This document shows, in pieces, positions 23,012 through 31,986 of a stretch of DNA of 54,095 bases. The notes beneath the pieces are model-generated. The model did not search any database and was not told the origin of the DNA. It saw nothing but the letters and a program-made list of their open reading frames with translations. The number at the start of each line of letters is the position of its first letter. Position 1 is the first letter of the stretch. Source of the DNA: Salinispora cortesiana (lineage in GTDB: Bacteria > Actinomycetota > Actinomycetes > Mycobacteriales > Micromonosporaceae); the NCBI RefSeq assembly GCF_000484695.1, contig NZ_AXVR01000033.1, forward strand, positions 1 to 54,095. Direction: 5' to 3'. Made by a program: the position numbers and the translations under genes.

Positions 23012-23937
23012 CCATTACTGATTTCGATTCACGTCTGACCGACGAGGAGATGGCGCTGCTCCCGTCCGACGAGGACGTGGCGTTCTATGCCGAGCACGGT
23101 TGGTATCTGTCAAAGAAGTTGCTCACCGACGACGAGGTGGACGCCCTCGCCGCGGCTACCGACCGGTACTACGCCGGTGAGCGGCACCGCCGACTACCGG
23201 TACGGCCCCCGAAGCTCGCCTACTGGGAGCCGGCCAAGGGTGCGGTGCAGCGGCACAACGACTATGTCCACCACGAGCACGACGGGCTCGGCGCGATCCT
23301 GCGCAAGCGGCTGATCGGGGCGGTCGCCGCCCGACTGGCACAGGCCGACGAAATTCGGATCTTCCAGTCCACGCTGATCCTCAAGCCACCGATTGACGGG
23401 GAGCCGTCGAACATCGTGCCCTGGCACTTCGACAAGCACTACTGGGCGTCCTCGTCGTCGGAGCAGATGCTGACCGCCTTCATCCCGTTCCACGACTGCG
23501 GGGAGGAGCTGGGCACCATTGTCATGGTCGACGGCTCACACCGGTGGGCCGAGGTCGGTGCCGACGACACCGTGGTGCGGCACTTCGCCGACCGCGACCA
23601 CGACCAACTCGACGACATGCTGGCCCGCAACGCCGGACACAACGACGCCGAAATCCGGAAGATCCCGATGGTGATCCCGAAGGGTCACATGAGCTTCCAC
23701 CATTGCCGGACCTACCACGGCAGCGGTGCGAACGTCAGCGGACGGCCCCGTCAAGCGATCTCACTGCACCTGCAGGACGGCGACAACAGCTGGCGGGAGT
23801 ATCCGCTCACTACCGGCGAAAACGCCGCGTACAACCACGACGTGCTGGTTCGCCGCACCGACGACGGGCGGCCGGACTACGCGGATCCCGAATACTGCCC
23901 GGTCATCTGGCGTCACCACGCCAAACAGGGAGGCTGA
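23008..23937 (+). CDS. Phytanoyl-CoA dioxygenase-family Fe(II)/2-oxoglutarate oxygenase
   Basis: The protein has 309 residues. The facial triad is visible as His140-x-Asp142 (VPWHFDKHYW) and a distal His237 (CRTYHGSGAN), followed by Arg248 (GRPRQAI), placed to hold the 2-oxoglutarate carboxylate. It should hydroxylate, desaturate or otherwise oxidise a cluster intermediate. Coupling by ATGA to HmaS and 3-base spacing to the DUF3050 gene suggest that the oxidative steps act together. Related enzymes accept CoA- or carrier-bound substrates, but free amino acids and peptides are also used. The substrate is unknown. Confidence 0.87.
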   Translation: MTITDFDSRLTDEEMALLPSDEDVAFYAEHGWYLSKKLLTDDEVDALAAATDRYYAGERHRRLPVRPPKLAYWEPAKGAVQRHNDYVHHEHDGLGAILRKRLIGAVAARLAQADEIRIFQSTLILKPPIDGEPSNIVPWHFDKHYWASSSSEQMLTAFIPFHDCGEELGTIVMVDGSHRWAEVGADDTVVRHFADRDHDQLDDMLARNAGHNDAEIRKIPMVIPKGHMSFHHCRTYHGSGANVSGRPRQAISLHLQDGDNSWREYPLTTGENAAYNHDVLVRRTDDGRPDYADPEYCPVIWRHHAKQGG

Positions 23938-23940
23938 GTC

Positions 23941-24753
23941 ATGTCACGGTACGACTGGGGAAAGACGCACCCGGGGATCGAGCGGCTGGAAAAGGCGGTG
24001 GCCGACAGTCGGGACCGGGTGGTCAAGCACCCGCTCTACGCCAGCCTCGACAACCATGCGGCGCTGGTCACCTTCATGGAGCACCACGTCTTCGCGGTCT
24101 GGGACTTCATGTCCCTGCTCAAGTCGCTGCAACGGCAGCTCACCTGCGTGACGGTGCCCTGGATCCCGACCGGGCCGACCGGTAGCCGCCGCCTGATCAA
24201 CGACATCGTGATGGTGGAGGAGAGCGACGAGCTGGGCGCGGGCTACCTCAGCCACTTCGAGTTGTACGTGCAGGGCATGACCGAGGCCGGCGCCGACACC
24301 AAGCCGGTAGAGAAGTTGATCGAGTTGTTGCGCGCCGGCGGCCCGGTTACCGAGTCGTTGGCTGCGGCCGGAGCGCCCGCCCCGTCCGCGGCGTTCGCGA
24401 GCACCACCTGGCGGATCATCGAAACCACCCCGGTGCACTGCCAGGCTGCGGCGTTCGCGTTCGGTCGGGAGGATCTGATCCCGGAGATGTTCACCCAGGT
24501 TGTCGCGGTCAACCACCAGTCGGGACGGCTGACCCAGTTCGTTGACTACCTGGAGCGACACATCGAGGTCGATGGCGAGCAGCACACGCCCATGGCCATG
24601 CAGATGCTTGCCGACCTCTGCGGCGACGACGACATCAAGTGGCAGGAGTGCGCGGATACGGTCAACGCCGCGCTCGTCGCCCGCACCCGGTTGTGGGACG
24701 ACATCCTCGCCGCGGTCAAGGGGGCCCCGGCAGCGGCAGCGGGGCGGGGGTGA
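23941..24753 (+). CDS. DUF3050 haem-oxygenase-fold protein, possible diiron oxidase
   Basis: The protein has 270 residues, all-helical by composition. DUF3050-type blocks are evident: [16 protein letters not shown] (Glu47, His48/49), [27 protein letters not shown] (His166, Glu177) and [18 protein letters not shown] (His207, Asp211, Glu213, His215). The spread of Glu and His over core helices matches the haem-oxygenase-like diiron oxidase superfamily, whose known members do N-oxygenation, C-C cleavage or decarboxylation in natural-product pathways. Few DUF3050 proteins have a known reaction, so this one is a candidate for new chemistry. It is followed by E1-alpha with an overlapping start. Confidence 0.8.
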   Translation: MSRYDWGKTHPGIERLEKAVADSRDRVVKHPLYASLDNHAALVTFMEHHVFAVWDFMSLLKSLQRQLTCVTVPWIPTGPTGSRRLINDIVMVEESDELGAGYLSHFELYVQGMTEAGADTKPVEKLIELLRAGGPVTESLAAAGAPAPSAAFASTTWRIIETTPVHCQAAAFAFGREDLIPEMFTQVVAVNHQSGRLTQFVDYLERHIEVDGEQHTPMAMQMLADLCGDDDIKWQECADTVNAALVARTRLWDDILAAVKGAPAAAAGRG

Positions 24754-25721
24754 GCGGAGCCGACCCGATCCGGCTCTACCGGACGGTGCGGCTGATCCGC
24801 CGGTTCGAGGAGCGGGCGATCGAGCTCGTCCGCTCTGGCGACATCGTCGGCGGCATTCATCCGTACCTGGGCCAGGAGGGGATCGCGGCCGGGGTGTGCG
24901 CGGCGCTGCGCCCCGACGACGTGGTCGCCGGCACCCATCGCGGGCACGGGCACGTGCTCGCGAAGGGTGCCGACCCGGGCCGGATGATGGCGGAGCTGTG
25001 TGGTCGGGTGACGGGCCTGAACCGAGGCCGGGGCGGGTCGATGCACGCGGCTGACTTCGCCGTAGGGGTCCTCGGCGCCAACGCCATCGTCGGTGCGGGC
25101 GGCGCGATCGTAACCGGCGCCGTCTGGGCGCGGCGTCGGCGCGGCGAGGACCTGGTGGGGGTCAGCTTCCTCGGCGACGGCGCGGTCAACGAGGGGATGC
25201 TGCTGGAGGCGTTCAACCTGGCCGCAATCTGGCGGGTGCCGGTGCTGTTCGTCTGCGAGAACAACGGCTACGCCACCACCATGCCGGTGGCCGACGCGGT
25301 GGCGGGCAGCATCTCGGCACGAGCGGAGGCGTTCGGTATCCGAGCGAGCACGGTGGACGGTCAGGACCCGGCCATCGTGCACGCCGCCACCGCGGCCGCC
25401 CTTGGCCGGATGCGCGCCGACGGTGGTCCCGAGTTCCTGGAGGCCCGCACTTTCCGGTTCGACGCCCACCACACCTTCGAACACGCGGTCCGCCTCGACT
25501 ATCGCTCGCCCGAGGAGGTCGCTCGGGGCCGGTCCCGGGATCCGGTGCAGATCGCCGGCTCCCGACTGCCGGACGCCGAGCGGGCGGCGGTCGACGCCGA
25601 CGTGGAGGCGGTGCTCGAGGCGGCGGTGGCGCAGGCGCTCGCCGCCCCCGAGCCCGACCCCGCCACCGCGCTGGAGTACCTGTACGCCAGTGGGCTGACC
25701 GCCCGTACCGGAGGTGGATAG
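24750..25721 (+). CDS. TPP-dependent 2-oxoacid dehydrogenase E1 alpha-like subunit
   Basis: The protein has 323 residues and a GTG start overlapping the DUF3050 stop. It has the E1-alpha signatures [13 protein letters not shown] and the thiamine diphosphate/Mg2+ motif starting LGDGAVNEG (residues 142-150) and ending ENN. The beta subunit follows directly, but no E2 (lipoyl acyltransferase) or E3 gene is present in the window. Free E1 pairs in biosynthetic clusters can make acyl thioesters from 2-oxoacids (PglB/PglC of phenylglycine formation) or pass C2 units to an ACP (NapB/NapD-like systems). Here 4-hydroxybenzoylformate or 4-hydroxyphenylpyruvate is a plausible substrate. Confidence 0.87.
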   Translation: MSGADPIRLYRTVRLIRRFEERAIELVRSGDIVGGIHPYLGQEGIAAGVCAALRPDDVVAGTHRGHGHVLAKGADPGRMMAELCGRVTGLNRGRGGSMHAADFAVGVLGANAIVGAGGAIVTGAVWARRRRGEDLVGVSFLGDGAVNEGMLLEAFNLAAIWRVPVLFVCENNGYATTMPVADAVAGSISARAEAFGIRASTVDGQDPAIVHAATAAALGRMRADGGPEFLEARTFRFDAHHTFEHAVRLDYRSPEEVARGRSRDPVQIAGSRLPDAERAAVDADVEAVLEAAVAQALAAPEPDPATALEYLYASGLTARTGGG

Positions 25722-26687
25722 ATGCCACGGCTGTCCTACCGCAAGGCGCTCAACCGGGCGCTCGCCGACGAGTTGGCCCGCGACGAGGAGGTGTTCCTGC
25801 TCGGGGAGGACATCCGGGTCGCCGCGTCGGCGGTCACCGCCGGTCTGCTGAAGCGGTTCGGCCCGGAGCGGGTCCGCGACACCCCACTCTCGGAGCAGGC
25901 GTTCACCAGCTTCGCCACCGGTGCGGCGTTGGTCGGGGCTCGGCCCGTGGTGGAGTTCCAGATCCCCGCACTGCTGTTTCTGGTCTTCGAGCAGATCGTC
26001 AACCACGCGCACAAGTTTCCGTTGATGACCGGCGGACAGTGCGCGGTGCCGGTCACCTACCTGGTGCCCGGGTCCGGGTCGCGTACCGGGTGGGCGGGGC
26101 AGCACTCCGACCATCCGTACAGCCTCTTCGTCCATGCCGGGGTGACCACTGTGGTGCCGGCCACCCCGGCGGACGCGTACGGACTGTTGGTGTCGGCGAT
26201 CCGTTGCGACGACCCGGTGGTGGTGTTCGCCCCGGCCGCGGCGATGGAGCTCCGCGCCGAGGTCAGTGACCCGGCGCCGGTGCCGTTGGGGCGGGGGCGG
26301 GTGCATCGAACCGGAGACGATGTCACGGTGGTCGCCGTCGGGCATCTGGTGCACGATGCGCTTGCCGTCGCCGACGAACTGGCCGGCGAGGTGTCGGTGG
26401 AGGTCTTCGACCCGCGCACCCTCTACCCGTTCGACTGGGACGGACTGCTCGCCTCGGTGGCCCGGACCGGGCGCCTGGTGGTGGTGGACGACTCCAACCG
26501 TTCCTGCGGCATCGCCGGCGAGGTCATCGCCACCGTGGTCGAACAGGTTCGACTGCATGCGCCGCCGCGTCGGGTGACCCGCCCGGACGGTGCGGTGCTG
26601 CCGTTCGCCCCGGCCCTGGACCGAGCCGTACAACCGGGCCGTGAGCTGCTGCGGCAGGCCATCGCCCACGTCAGCAAGGATGGATGA
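25722..26687 (+). CDS. TPP-dependent 2-oxoacid dehydrogenase E1 beta-like subunit
   Basis: The protein has 321 residues and starts at the base after the E1-alpha stop codon. It shows the E1-beta pattern: EEVFLLGEDI, TPLSEQAFTSFATGAALVG, GWAGQHSDHPYSLFVHAGV, and the transketolase C-domain DPRTLYPFDWDGLLASVARTGRLVVVDD. With E1-alpha it would form an alpha2-beta2 enzyme. The stretch where housekeeping pyruvate/branched-chain E1-beta normally reads RSGGGxxxGGxHSQ is altered (SGSRTGWAGQHSDH), a small sign of a specialised substrate or acceptor. The electron or acyl acceptor normally supplied by E2 is missing locally. Confidence 0.87.
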   Translation: MPRLSYRKALNRALADELARDEEVFLLGEDIRVAASAVTAGLLKRFGPERVRDTPLSEQAFTSFATGAALVGARPVVEFQIPALLFLVFEQIVNHAHKFPLMTGGQCAVPVTYLVPGSGSRTGWAGQHSDHPYSLFVHAGVTTVVPATPADAYGLLVSAIRCDDPVVVFAPAAAMELRAEVSDPAPVPLGRGRVHRTGDDVTVVAVGHLVHDALAVADELAGEVSVEVFDPRTLYPFDWDGLLASVARTGRLVVVDDSNRSCGIAGEVIATVVEQVRLHAPPRRVTRPDGAVLPFAPALDRAVQPGRELLRQAIAHVSKDG

Positions 26688-26691
26688 CCAC

Positions 26692-28062
26692 ATGATCGAT
26701 GTTGACTACCGTTGGCCCTCCGCCGCGCAGGCCTGGCTGGACCTGCCCGCTGACCTCCGCTCCGACCTGGTCTCCGCCGGGGTGGAGTCCTGGCGCGAGA
26801 TCTTTGACGGCCGGGCTTCATACAACCAGCAGTGGCGGCTGGCTCGACCACCGGTGATGGACCGGGTCTCACTGCGGGTGCTCAACTCCGTCTGCGATCG
26901 GCTCGCCCAGCTGATCTTCGAGTCGTGTCGGCGGCGGGCCAGGACGGCAGGGGAGCTGCGCCACCTACTCGGAATGCCGGTGGGGCAGAACCGGCTGCTC
27001 GACGAGGCCGAGCCGCTCACGGAGGCGTTGCTGGCCGGGTTCCGCCCGGACGTGCTGCTGAGTGACGGAGTGCCGCGGGTGGTGGAGTACAACATCGACA
27101 GTAGCCTCGGCGGGGCACTCGACGCGGACACGACGGTGCGTCGTTTCGCTGATCTCTATCGGCGGCGCGGCCTCGACCGGGTCCGGATGGAACCGGCGCC
27201 CTCCGCGGTGGACATGCGGTTCGCGGCGATTCGGGACGGTCTTGGCCTGGCGGCCGGGGCGCGGCTCGCACTGTTGATCGATTTTGACGCCGAGTATCCG
27301 GGGCTGGAGGACCCGGCGCGCTTCTACCGGAAGCTGGCACCGGTGGTTGACCGCGCCGCCGCCGTAGCCGGCCTGGATCTGGTCGTTGCACCGGTTTCCG
27401 AGGCCACCCGGGACACCGAGGGGCGGCTGGTCATCCGGGGCGCCCCGGTTGACGGGCTGTTCCGGCTCTTCGTACCGAACCGCCTCACGCCAAGCGCCGG
27501 GGCAGACGCCCTGGAGACGGCGGTGCGGGCAGGAGCCGTACCGATGTGGGTGTCGGCGGCAGCGTGGCTGCTCGGGAACAAGCAGGTGCTCGCCTGGCTC
27601 TGGGCGGACGCTGATGCGTTGCCGACGGCTGACCGGGATCTGATCCACCGGTATGTGCCGCAGACCTGGCTGTTCACTCCGGACCTGGTCGAGCAGGCGG
27701 TGGCGGACCGGCACGACCTGGTGGTCAAACCGTCCGGAGGATCCGCCGGGGTGGACGTGCTGATCGGCCGGGAAACCGAGGCGGACACCTGGCGGGAGGC
27801 GGTGGGCCGGTTTGCCCGGCAGGGCGGCTTCATTCTGCAACGCTATGTGCGCGCCGACGACGTGCCGGTGGAGTTCGTGCACATGGAGACCGGGGAACTG
27901 GTCACCGCGGAGGTGCCGTACAGCATCGCCCCGTATCTCTTCGGCCGTCAGCCGGCGGGCGCCTGTGTGCGGATCGGCTACCCCGGTAGCGCGGGAGTGC
28001 TCAACCTGGCCCGCGGCGTGCTCATCTCCGGTCTGCTGGTGACGGACTCGCCGCCGTCCTGA
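26692..28062 (+). CDS. ATP-grasp-like ligase, possibly circularly permuted
   Basis: The protein has 456 residues. I preferred ATG 26692, which has AAGGA at good spacing; ATG 26680 is in frame but overlaps the E1-beta stop. Features: VEYNIDSSLGG (about 131-141), which recalls the acidic metal-binding block of glutathionylspermidine synthase-type enzymes, then LGNKQVL, DLVVKPSGGSAGVDVLIG (Lys346, Gly-rich loop) and FILQRYVRADDVPVEF. This set indicates ATP-grasp chemistry: acyl-phosphate formation and ligation to an amine. In a cluster with Hpg genes but no NRPS, it is the best candidate for forming an amide bond to Hpg. I do not recognise a characterised orthologue. Confidence 0.65.
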   Translation: MIDVDYRWPSAAQAWLDLPADLRSDLVSAGVESWREIFDGRASYNQQWRLARPPVMDRVSLRVLNSVCDRLAQLIFESCRRRARTAGELRHLLGMPVGQNRLLDEAEPLTEALLAGFRPDVLLSDGVPRVVEYNIDSSLGGALDADTTVRRFADLYRRRGLDRVRMEPAPSAVDMRFAAIRDGLGLAAGARLALLIDFDAEYPGLEDPARFYRKLAPVVDRAAAVAGLDLVVAPVSEATRDTEGRLVIRGAPVDGLFRLFVPNRLTPSAGADALETAVRAGAVPMWVSAAAWLLGNKQVLAWLWADADALPTADRDLIHRYVPQTWLFTPDLVEQAVADRHDLVVKPSGGSAGVDVLIGRETEADTWREAVGRFARQGGFILQRYVRADDVPVEFVHMETGELVTAEVPYSIAPYLFGRQPAGACVRIGYPGSAGVLNLARGVLISGLLVTDSPPS

Positions 28063-28173
28063 CCGGTTGTGCGGGGTCGTTCCCACCGGGAGCCGGCCCC
28101 GTCAACGGAGGCCGCTCTGTTAGTGGAGGCGGTTTGTCAGCTGCGGCCGCTCCGGTCGGCGCTGGCCGCCGCG

Positions 28174-28878
28174 TCAGCGGAGGCTGCTCCGGTCAGTGCT
28201 CGTCGTACCGAGATGGTCCGCGAGGCGACGGAGCGTCTCCGCGGCGGCGATGGCGTCGCTGCGGGCACTTCCATGGCGGCCGTCGCTGCTGTAGATGGAG
28301 GGGTCGGCGGTCAGCGGGTGGTCGGTCAGGTGCACGTGGACCGTGCCCATACGGTTGGCCACCGCACGGGTGTGTTCGGCCAGCCGGCGCAGGCGTAGAC
28401 CGAGGCCGGCGCGGCGCGCCTCGGGCACGGCGGGGCTATGCGACACGTCGAACATTCCCACCGTGATGACCGTCGCCCCGGCCTGCTGTAGTGCCTCGAT
28501 CATCCGGGCGATCTCGGCGTCCACCGCAGCGGCGTCGTAGCTGGGCCGGAACGCGTCGTTGCCGCCGCAGACGACCAGGGCGAGATCCGGCTCGAACTCC
28601 AGTGCCGGGCCGAGCTGGCTGGCCCGGACCTGGTAGGCCCGCAGGCCGCGCAACCCGAGATTGCGGTAGGCGACTTCCGGTGCTCGGGCGCGCAGCTCGG
28701 CCGCGATCCGGTCGGCCAACTGCACATCCGGATAGCCGTCGACCGGCTCGCAGAGCCCTTCCGCGACGCTGTCGCCCAGCACCACGAAGCGTCGCCATGG
28801 ATGCCCCTGGAGCAGGGCCTGGCTCTCCTGCGCCCGCAGACAGTAAGGGTCGGTGGCTTCGCTGTGCATCGTTGCCAT
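28174..28878 (-). CDS. Intracellular SGNH/GDSL hydrolase
   Basis: The protein has 234 residues and no signal peptide. SGNH blocks: FVVLGDSVAEG (nucleophile Ser37), Gly in LGLRGLRAY, VVCGGNDAF with Asn, and a C-terminal SSDGRHGSARS with the Asp/His pair. It would hydrolyse or transfer an acyl ester or thioester. It is the third gene of a leftward operon (AMP ligase 3, MFS exporter, this gene; 32-base gap from the exporter). It might release or edit an acyl group, or act as an acyltransferase in tailoring. Confidence 0.83.
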   Translation of the reverse strand: MATMHSEATDPYCLRAQESQALLQGHPWRRFVVLGDSVAEGLCEPVDGYPDVQLADRIAAELRARAPEVAYRNLGLRGLRAYQVRASQLGPALEFEPDLALVVCGGNDAFRPSYDAAAVDAEIARMIEALQQAGATVITVGMFDVSHSPAVPEARRAGLGLRLRRLAEHTRAVANRMGTVHVHLTDHPLTADPSIYSSDGRHGSARSDAIAAAETLRRLADHLGTTSTDRSSLR

Positions 28879-28910
28879 GTTCGGACGTTAGCGCAGGAGA
28901 CGCCGGGGCG

Positions 28911-30149
28911 CTAAGCGGAGATCGGTCCTTGGCCGGAGGTGTCGGCCAACGGCGTCTCCGTCCGCAGCCGGCGCAGGACGGCGGCGAGGGGAACAGCGGT
29001 GGCGGTGAAGATGAACAGGGCCGCGGTCAGCAGTGCGGACTCGAGGCCGAGGGTGGTGACGGAAGCGCCACCGAGTAGCGCACCCAGGGGTAGGCCGGCG
29101 AAGGCAAGCGCACCGGCCAGCCCGATCACCCGGGACTGGAGCTCGGCCGGGGGACGCTCGTAGAGCGCGACCCCGAGCAGTGGGTTGACCACGGCGATGC
29201 CGACTCCGGAAACGAAGGTCACCACGACCACCACCGTGAGGTTGTCGCTGAGGGCCAGGACCAGCAGGCGGGGTGGGCCACTGACGGCGGCGCCGATCGC
29301 GAAGGTCAGGTCCCGGCGAAGCCGCGAGCCGAAGCTGGTGAACAGCACGTTGCCCAGCAGGGATCCGGCGGTGAAGGCACCGAGCACCAGCCCCAGCCCG
29401 GCTGGGTTGCCTAACACGTCTGCCACCCAGAGTGGGATGTAGACCGCGATACTCGCGTTTACCACCATATTCAGGGCCGAGATCACCAGCAGCATGGTGA
29501 GCACCGTCCGGTCCTGCCGGAGATACCGGAGGCCGCCGACGAGCGCCCGCGAATAGCGTTCCGGCGTCGAACTGGTCGGCCTACCGGTGCTGCGACGCAC
29601 CAGGGCGGAAATCAGAAGCGCACAGACCGCGAAGCTCGCCGCGTCAACGAGAATCGCCAGGGTGGCTCCGAGCCACCAGATGAGCAGGCCACCGACGCTC
29701 GCCCCGAGTAGGGTCGTCAGCCGGGACAGCCCGTCGTAGATCGAGGTGAGCCGGATCAGCCGGACCCCGGCAGCTTCCGCGGCCGGGCGGAACATCACGT
29801 GCTTGACCCGGTCGCCGACTCCGCGCAGCGTGCCCACCAGGGCCACCAGGATCAGCAGCGCGCCGAAGCCGAGCCACGGGGTGAGCGCCACCGCCACCAT
29901 CAGCGCGGCGCTACCCAGGTCGGCGACGATCGAGGTGCGGCGCAGACCGATCCGGTCGGCCAGCGGGGGGCCGAGGCCGCTGGAGAGTAGGTAGGGCAGG
30001 GTCTCGGCGGCGGCGACCAACCCCATCTTCGCCGGGCTACCGGTTGTCTCCAGCACCAGCCAGGGAATGGCGAGGATCGAGATTCGGCTACCGAGGTTGG
30101 ACAGCAGGTCGGCGCCGACGAGCGCGACCAGTTCTCGCCGTGGGGTCAC
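28911..30149 (-). CDS. MFS exporter (MFS_3/EntS-like)
   Basis: The protein has 412 residues with about 12 hydrophobic helices. The start is GTG 30149, overlapping the AMP ligase 3 stop. The N-terminus (LVGADLLSNLGSRISILAIPWLVLETTGSP) and the loop GPPLADRIGLRR between helices 2 and 3 are typical of the MFS_3 group that exports siderophores and macrolide-type metabolites. It is the only transporter in the cluster, so it is the likely product efflux and self-protection pump. Substrate assignment rests on context alone. Confidence 0.87.
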   Translation of the reverse strand: MTPRRELVALVGADLLSNLGSRISILAIPWLVLETTGSPAKMGLVAAAETLPYLLSSGLGPPLADRIGLRRTSIVADLGSAALMVAVALTPWLGFGALLILVALVGTLRGVGDRVKHVMFRPAAEAAGVRLIRLTSIYDGLSRLTTLLGASVGGLLIWWLGATLAILVDAASFAVCALLISALVRRSTGRPTSSTPERYSRALVGGLRYLRQDRTVLTMLLVISALNMVVNASIAVYIPLWVADVLGNPAGLGLVLGAFTAGSLLGNVLFTSFGSRLRRDLTFAIGAAVSGPPRLLVLALSDNLTVVVVVTFVSGVGIAVVNPLLGVALYERPPAELQSRVIGLAGALAFAGLPLGALLGGASVTTLGLESALLTAALFIFTATAVPLAAVLRRLRTETPLADTSGQGPISA

Positions 30150-31711
30150 GCGCGATGGCCGATCGACGCCTCCGGGTGCTCGACGGCCGACGGGTGGCTG
30201 GCCGCAAATCCTGCCCGCAGGGCACGTTTGTCGACCTTGTTGGCGCGATTCAGGGGCAGTGCGGCGACAAACTCCACCCCGCCGGGTGCCCAGGTGTCGC
30301 TGAGCGCTGCGGTCACCACGTCGATCAGCTCCGCGCCGGTCACCGTCGCACCTGGCTTGAGTACCACGTAGGCGTACGGCAGCTCGCCGGCCACCTCGTC
30401 GGGCACGCCGATCACCGCCGCCGCCCGGACATCGGGATGTCCCGCCAGCGCGTCCTCGATCGGCCGGGAGTAGATCGGCCAGCTACGCCGACGGGTGAGG
30501 ATCCGGTCCTGCAACCGGTCAACCAGGTACAGGTAGCCATCCACGTCGAGGTGGCCGACATCTCGGGTACGTATCCAACCGTCGACCAGAGTGTCTGCCG
30601 TCAGGTCGGCGTTGCCGTGGTAGCCGACGAAGCGGAGCGCCGTCTGCACCCATACCTCTCCGTCCACATCGGGCGGCAGTGCCGTCCCGTCCGGATCACG
30701 GATCTCGACTCGCACGTCGCCGTACGGCTGCCCGCAGGAGCGCAGGCGCTCCGGGTGCGCCGGGTCCTCGGTCAGGCCCGGCTGCGCGGTGACCACCACC
30801 GCCTCACTGAGCCCGTACACGATGCGCAGCACCGGACCGAAACGGGTGATCGCCTGGCGCAGCCGGGCGGGTGCGGCGGGACCGGCGCCCACGTTGAACA
30901 TGAACATCGAGGAGAAGTCGACCCCGGGTAGGGCGGGGTGATCGAGGACCTCGTAGAGCATCGGCGGGGTCAGGAAGGTGGAGGTGATCCGCTCGGCCGG
31001 CACGGTCTGGATGAACTCCGCCGCGTCCCAACCCTCCCGGGGAAACAGCACGCCGCCGGTGAAGAGGTTGAACAGGGTGGTGATCTGGCCGCTGGCCAGC
31101 CACATGGGGGAGTAGGACAGGTGCCGCAGCAGCGGCATTCCGGCGGTGCGGAAGCCGGCGGCCAGGGCGAGGACCTGGGCGTAGAAGCTCTCCTGGTGCT
31201 GCACCAGCTTCGGGGTGCCGGTGGTGCCGGAGGTCTGCAGGAGAGACTCCGCTGCGGGCACCGGGATGGGCAGGTCGGCGACGTCCGGTGCGGGGACCAG
31301 GTCCACGCCGAGGCGGAGCACCGGCCGGTCAATCAGCCCCGTGGCCAACTCTGCCCCAATGTTGGCCGGGTCGCGGGCGTCGTAGAGCAGGGCGTCGGGC
31401 CGGGCGAGTTCGACGAACTCCCCGATCTCCCGACGGGACGTCACCGGAGCGATCCACATCGTCCGGCAGCCAAGCAGGTGCAGCGCGAGCTGAAGCAGCG
31501 GGCCCTCGACCGGATTCCCGAGCGACACCAGCACCGCGGCACCGGGTCGGATTCCATGGTGGAGCAGCGTCGTGGCGAATCCGCGTACCTGGGTATGCAC
31601 GTCGGCGTAGGTGAGTCGTCGCGCACCGGCAACGATTGCCGCACGGTCACCAAACTCGGCAAAGAGTGCCAATGCCTGGTGCACGTAGCCCGGCTGCGGT
31701 CGGTCGGCCAT
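30146..31711 (-). CDS. AMP-dependent acyl-CoA ligase (3)
   Basis: The protein has 521 residues from ATG 31711, preceded by GATGGGGG; an ATG six codons upstream is the alternative. ANL motifs: LLQTSGTTGTPKLV, FNVGAGPAAPARL, VYGLSEAVVVT, GWIRTRDVGHLDVDGYL, and C-terminal LPLNRANKVDKRALR with the catalytic Lys. It activates a carboxylic acid for CoA or carrier loading. It heads the leftward operon with the exporter and SGNH hydrolase. Three separate ANL enzymes in one cluster suggest that several acids (starter, Hpg-derived acid, acyl tailoring group) are activated outside any NRPS. Confidence 0.86.
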   Translation of the reverse strand: MADRPQPGYVHQALALFAEFGDRAAIVAGARRLTYADVHTQVRGFATTLLHHGIRPGAAVLVSLGNPVEGPLLQLALHLLGCRTMWIAPVTSRREIGEFVELARPDALLYDARDPANIGAELATGLIDRPVLRLGVDLVPAPDVADLPIPVPAAESLLQTSGTTGTPKLVQHQESFYAQVLALAAGFRTAGMPLLRHLSYSPMWLASGQITTLFNLFTGGVLFPREGWDAAEFIQTVPAERITSTFLTPPMLYEVLDHPALPGVDFSSMFMFNVGAGPAAPARLRQAITRFGPVLRIVYGLSEAVVVTAQPGLTEDPAHPERLRSCGQPYGDVRVEIRDPDGTALPPDVDGEVWVQTALRFVGYHGNADLTADTLVDGWIRTRDVGHLDVDGYLYLVDRLQDRILTRRRSWPIYSRPIEDALAGHPDVRAAAVIGVPDEVAGELPYAYVVLKPGATVTGAELIDVVTAALSDTWAPGGVEFVAALPLNRANKVDKRALRAGFAASHPSAVEHPEASIGHRA

Positions 31712-31863
31712 CCGGACGCCCCCATCCATGGCAGCGATGTGCCCAGGGTGGGTTCCCGGGGCACGGTGCGGGCCGCGGGCGACCGCGCCACCACCTGTGA
31801 GCCTAGGGCAGACAACGGAAATGAACACGAGCCGAAGGGGGCCTTCGACCAGGCCAGCAGGAC

Positions 31864-31917
31864 ACGTGATCACGTCGATCAGGTTGATTGACGCCTCCGC
31901 GCGACGGCGGATACGTT
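31864..31917 (+). promoter_or_regulatory. Promoter with adjacent 12-bp palindrome
   Basis: ACGTGATCACGT at 31864-31875 is a perfect palindrome. It is followed by TTGACG (31888-31893), an 18-bp gap and TACGTT (31912-31917), a fair vegetative promoter reading toward the SGNH hydrolase at 31987. The palindrome lies just upstream of the -35 in the 275-base divergent region and could control either direction. Confidence 0.45.
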
Positions 31918-31986
31918 CCGCAGCACGCCCAGTTGAGCCCCGGCAGTGGCCGGGCCGGACGCTGGGCTGCCAACAATGGAGGTTCA

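Noticed and set aside
24750..26687. Housekeeping pyruvate or branched-chain dehydrogenase
   Set aside because: No E2 or E3 follows, and both genes are tightly coupled to cluster genes on each side.
24546..26693. Very long leftward open frame antisense to DUF3050, E1 alpha and E1 beta genes
   Set aside because: It is a shadow frame caused by high GC at third codon positions of the real genes. The sequence is Arg/Gly/His-rich with no family resemblance.
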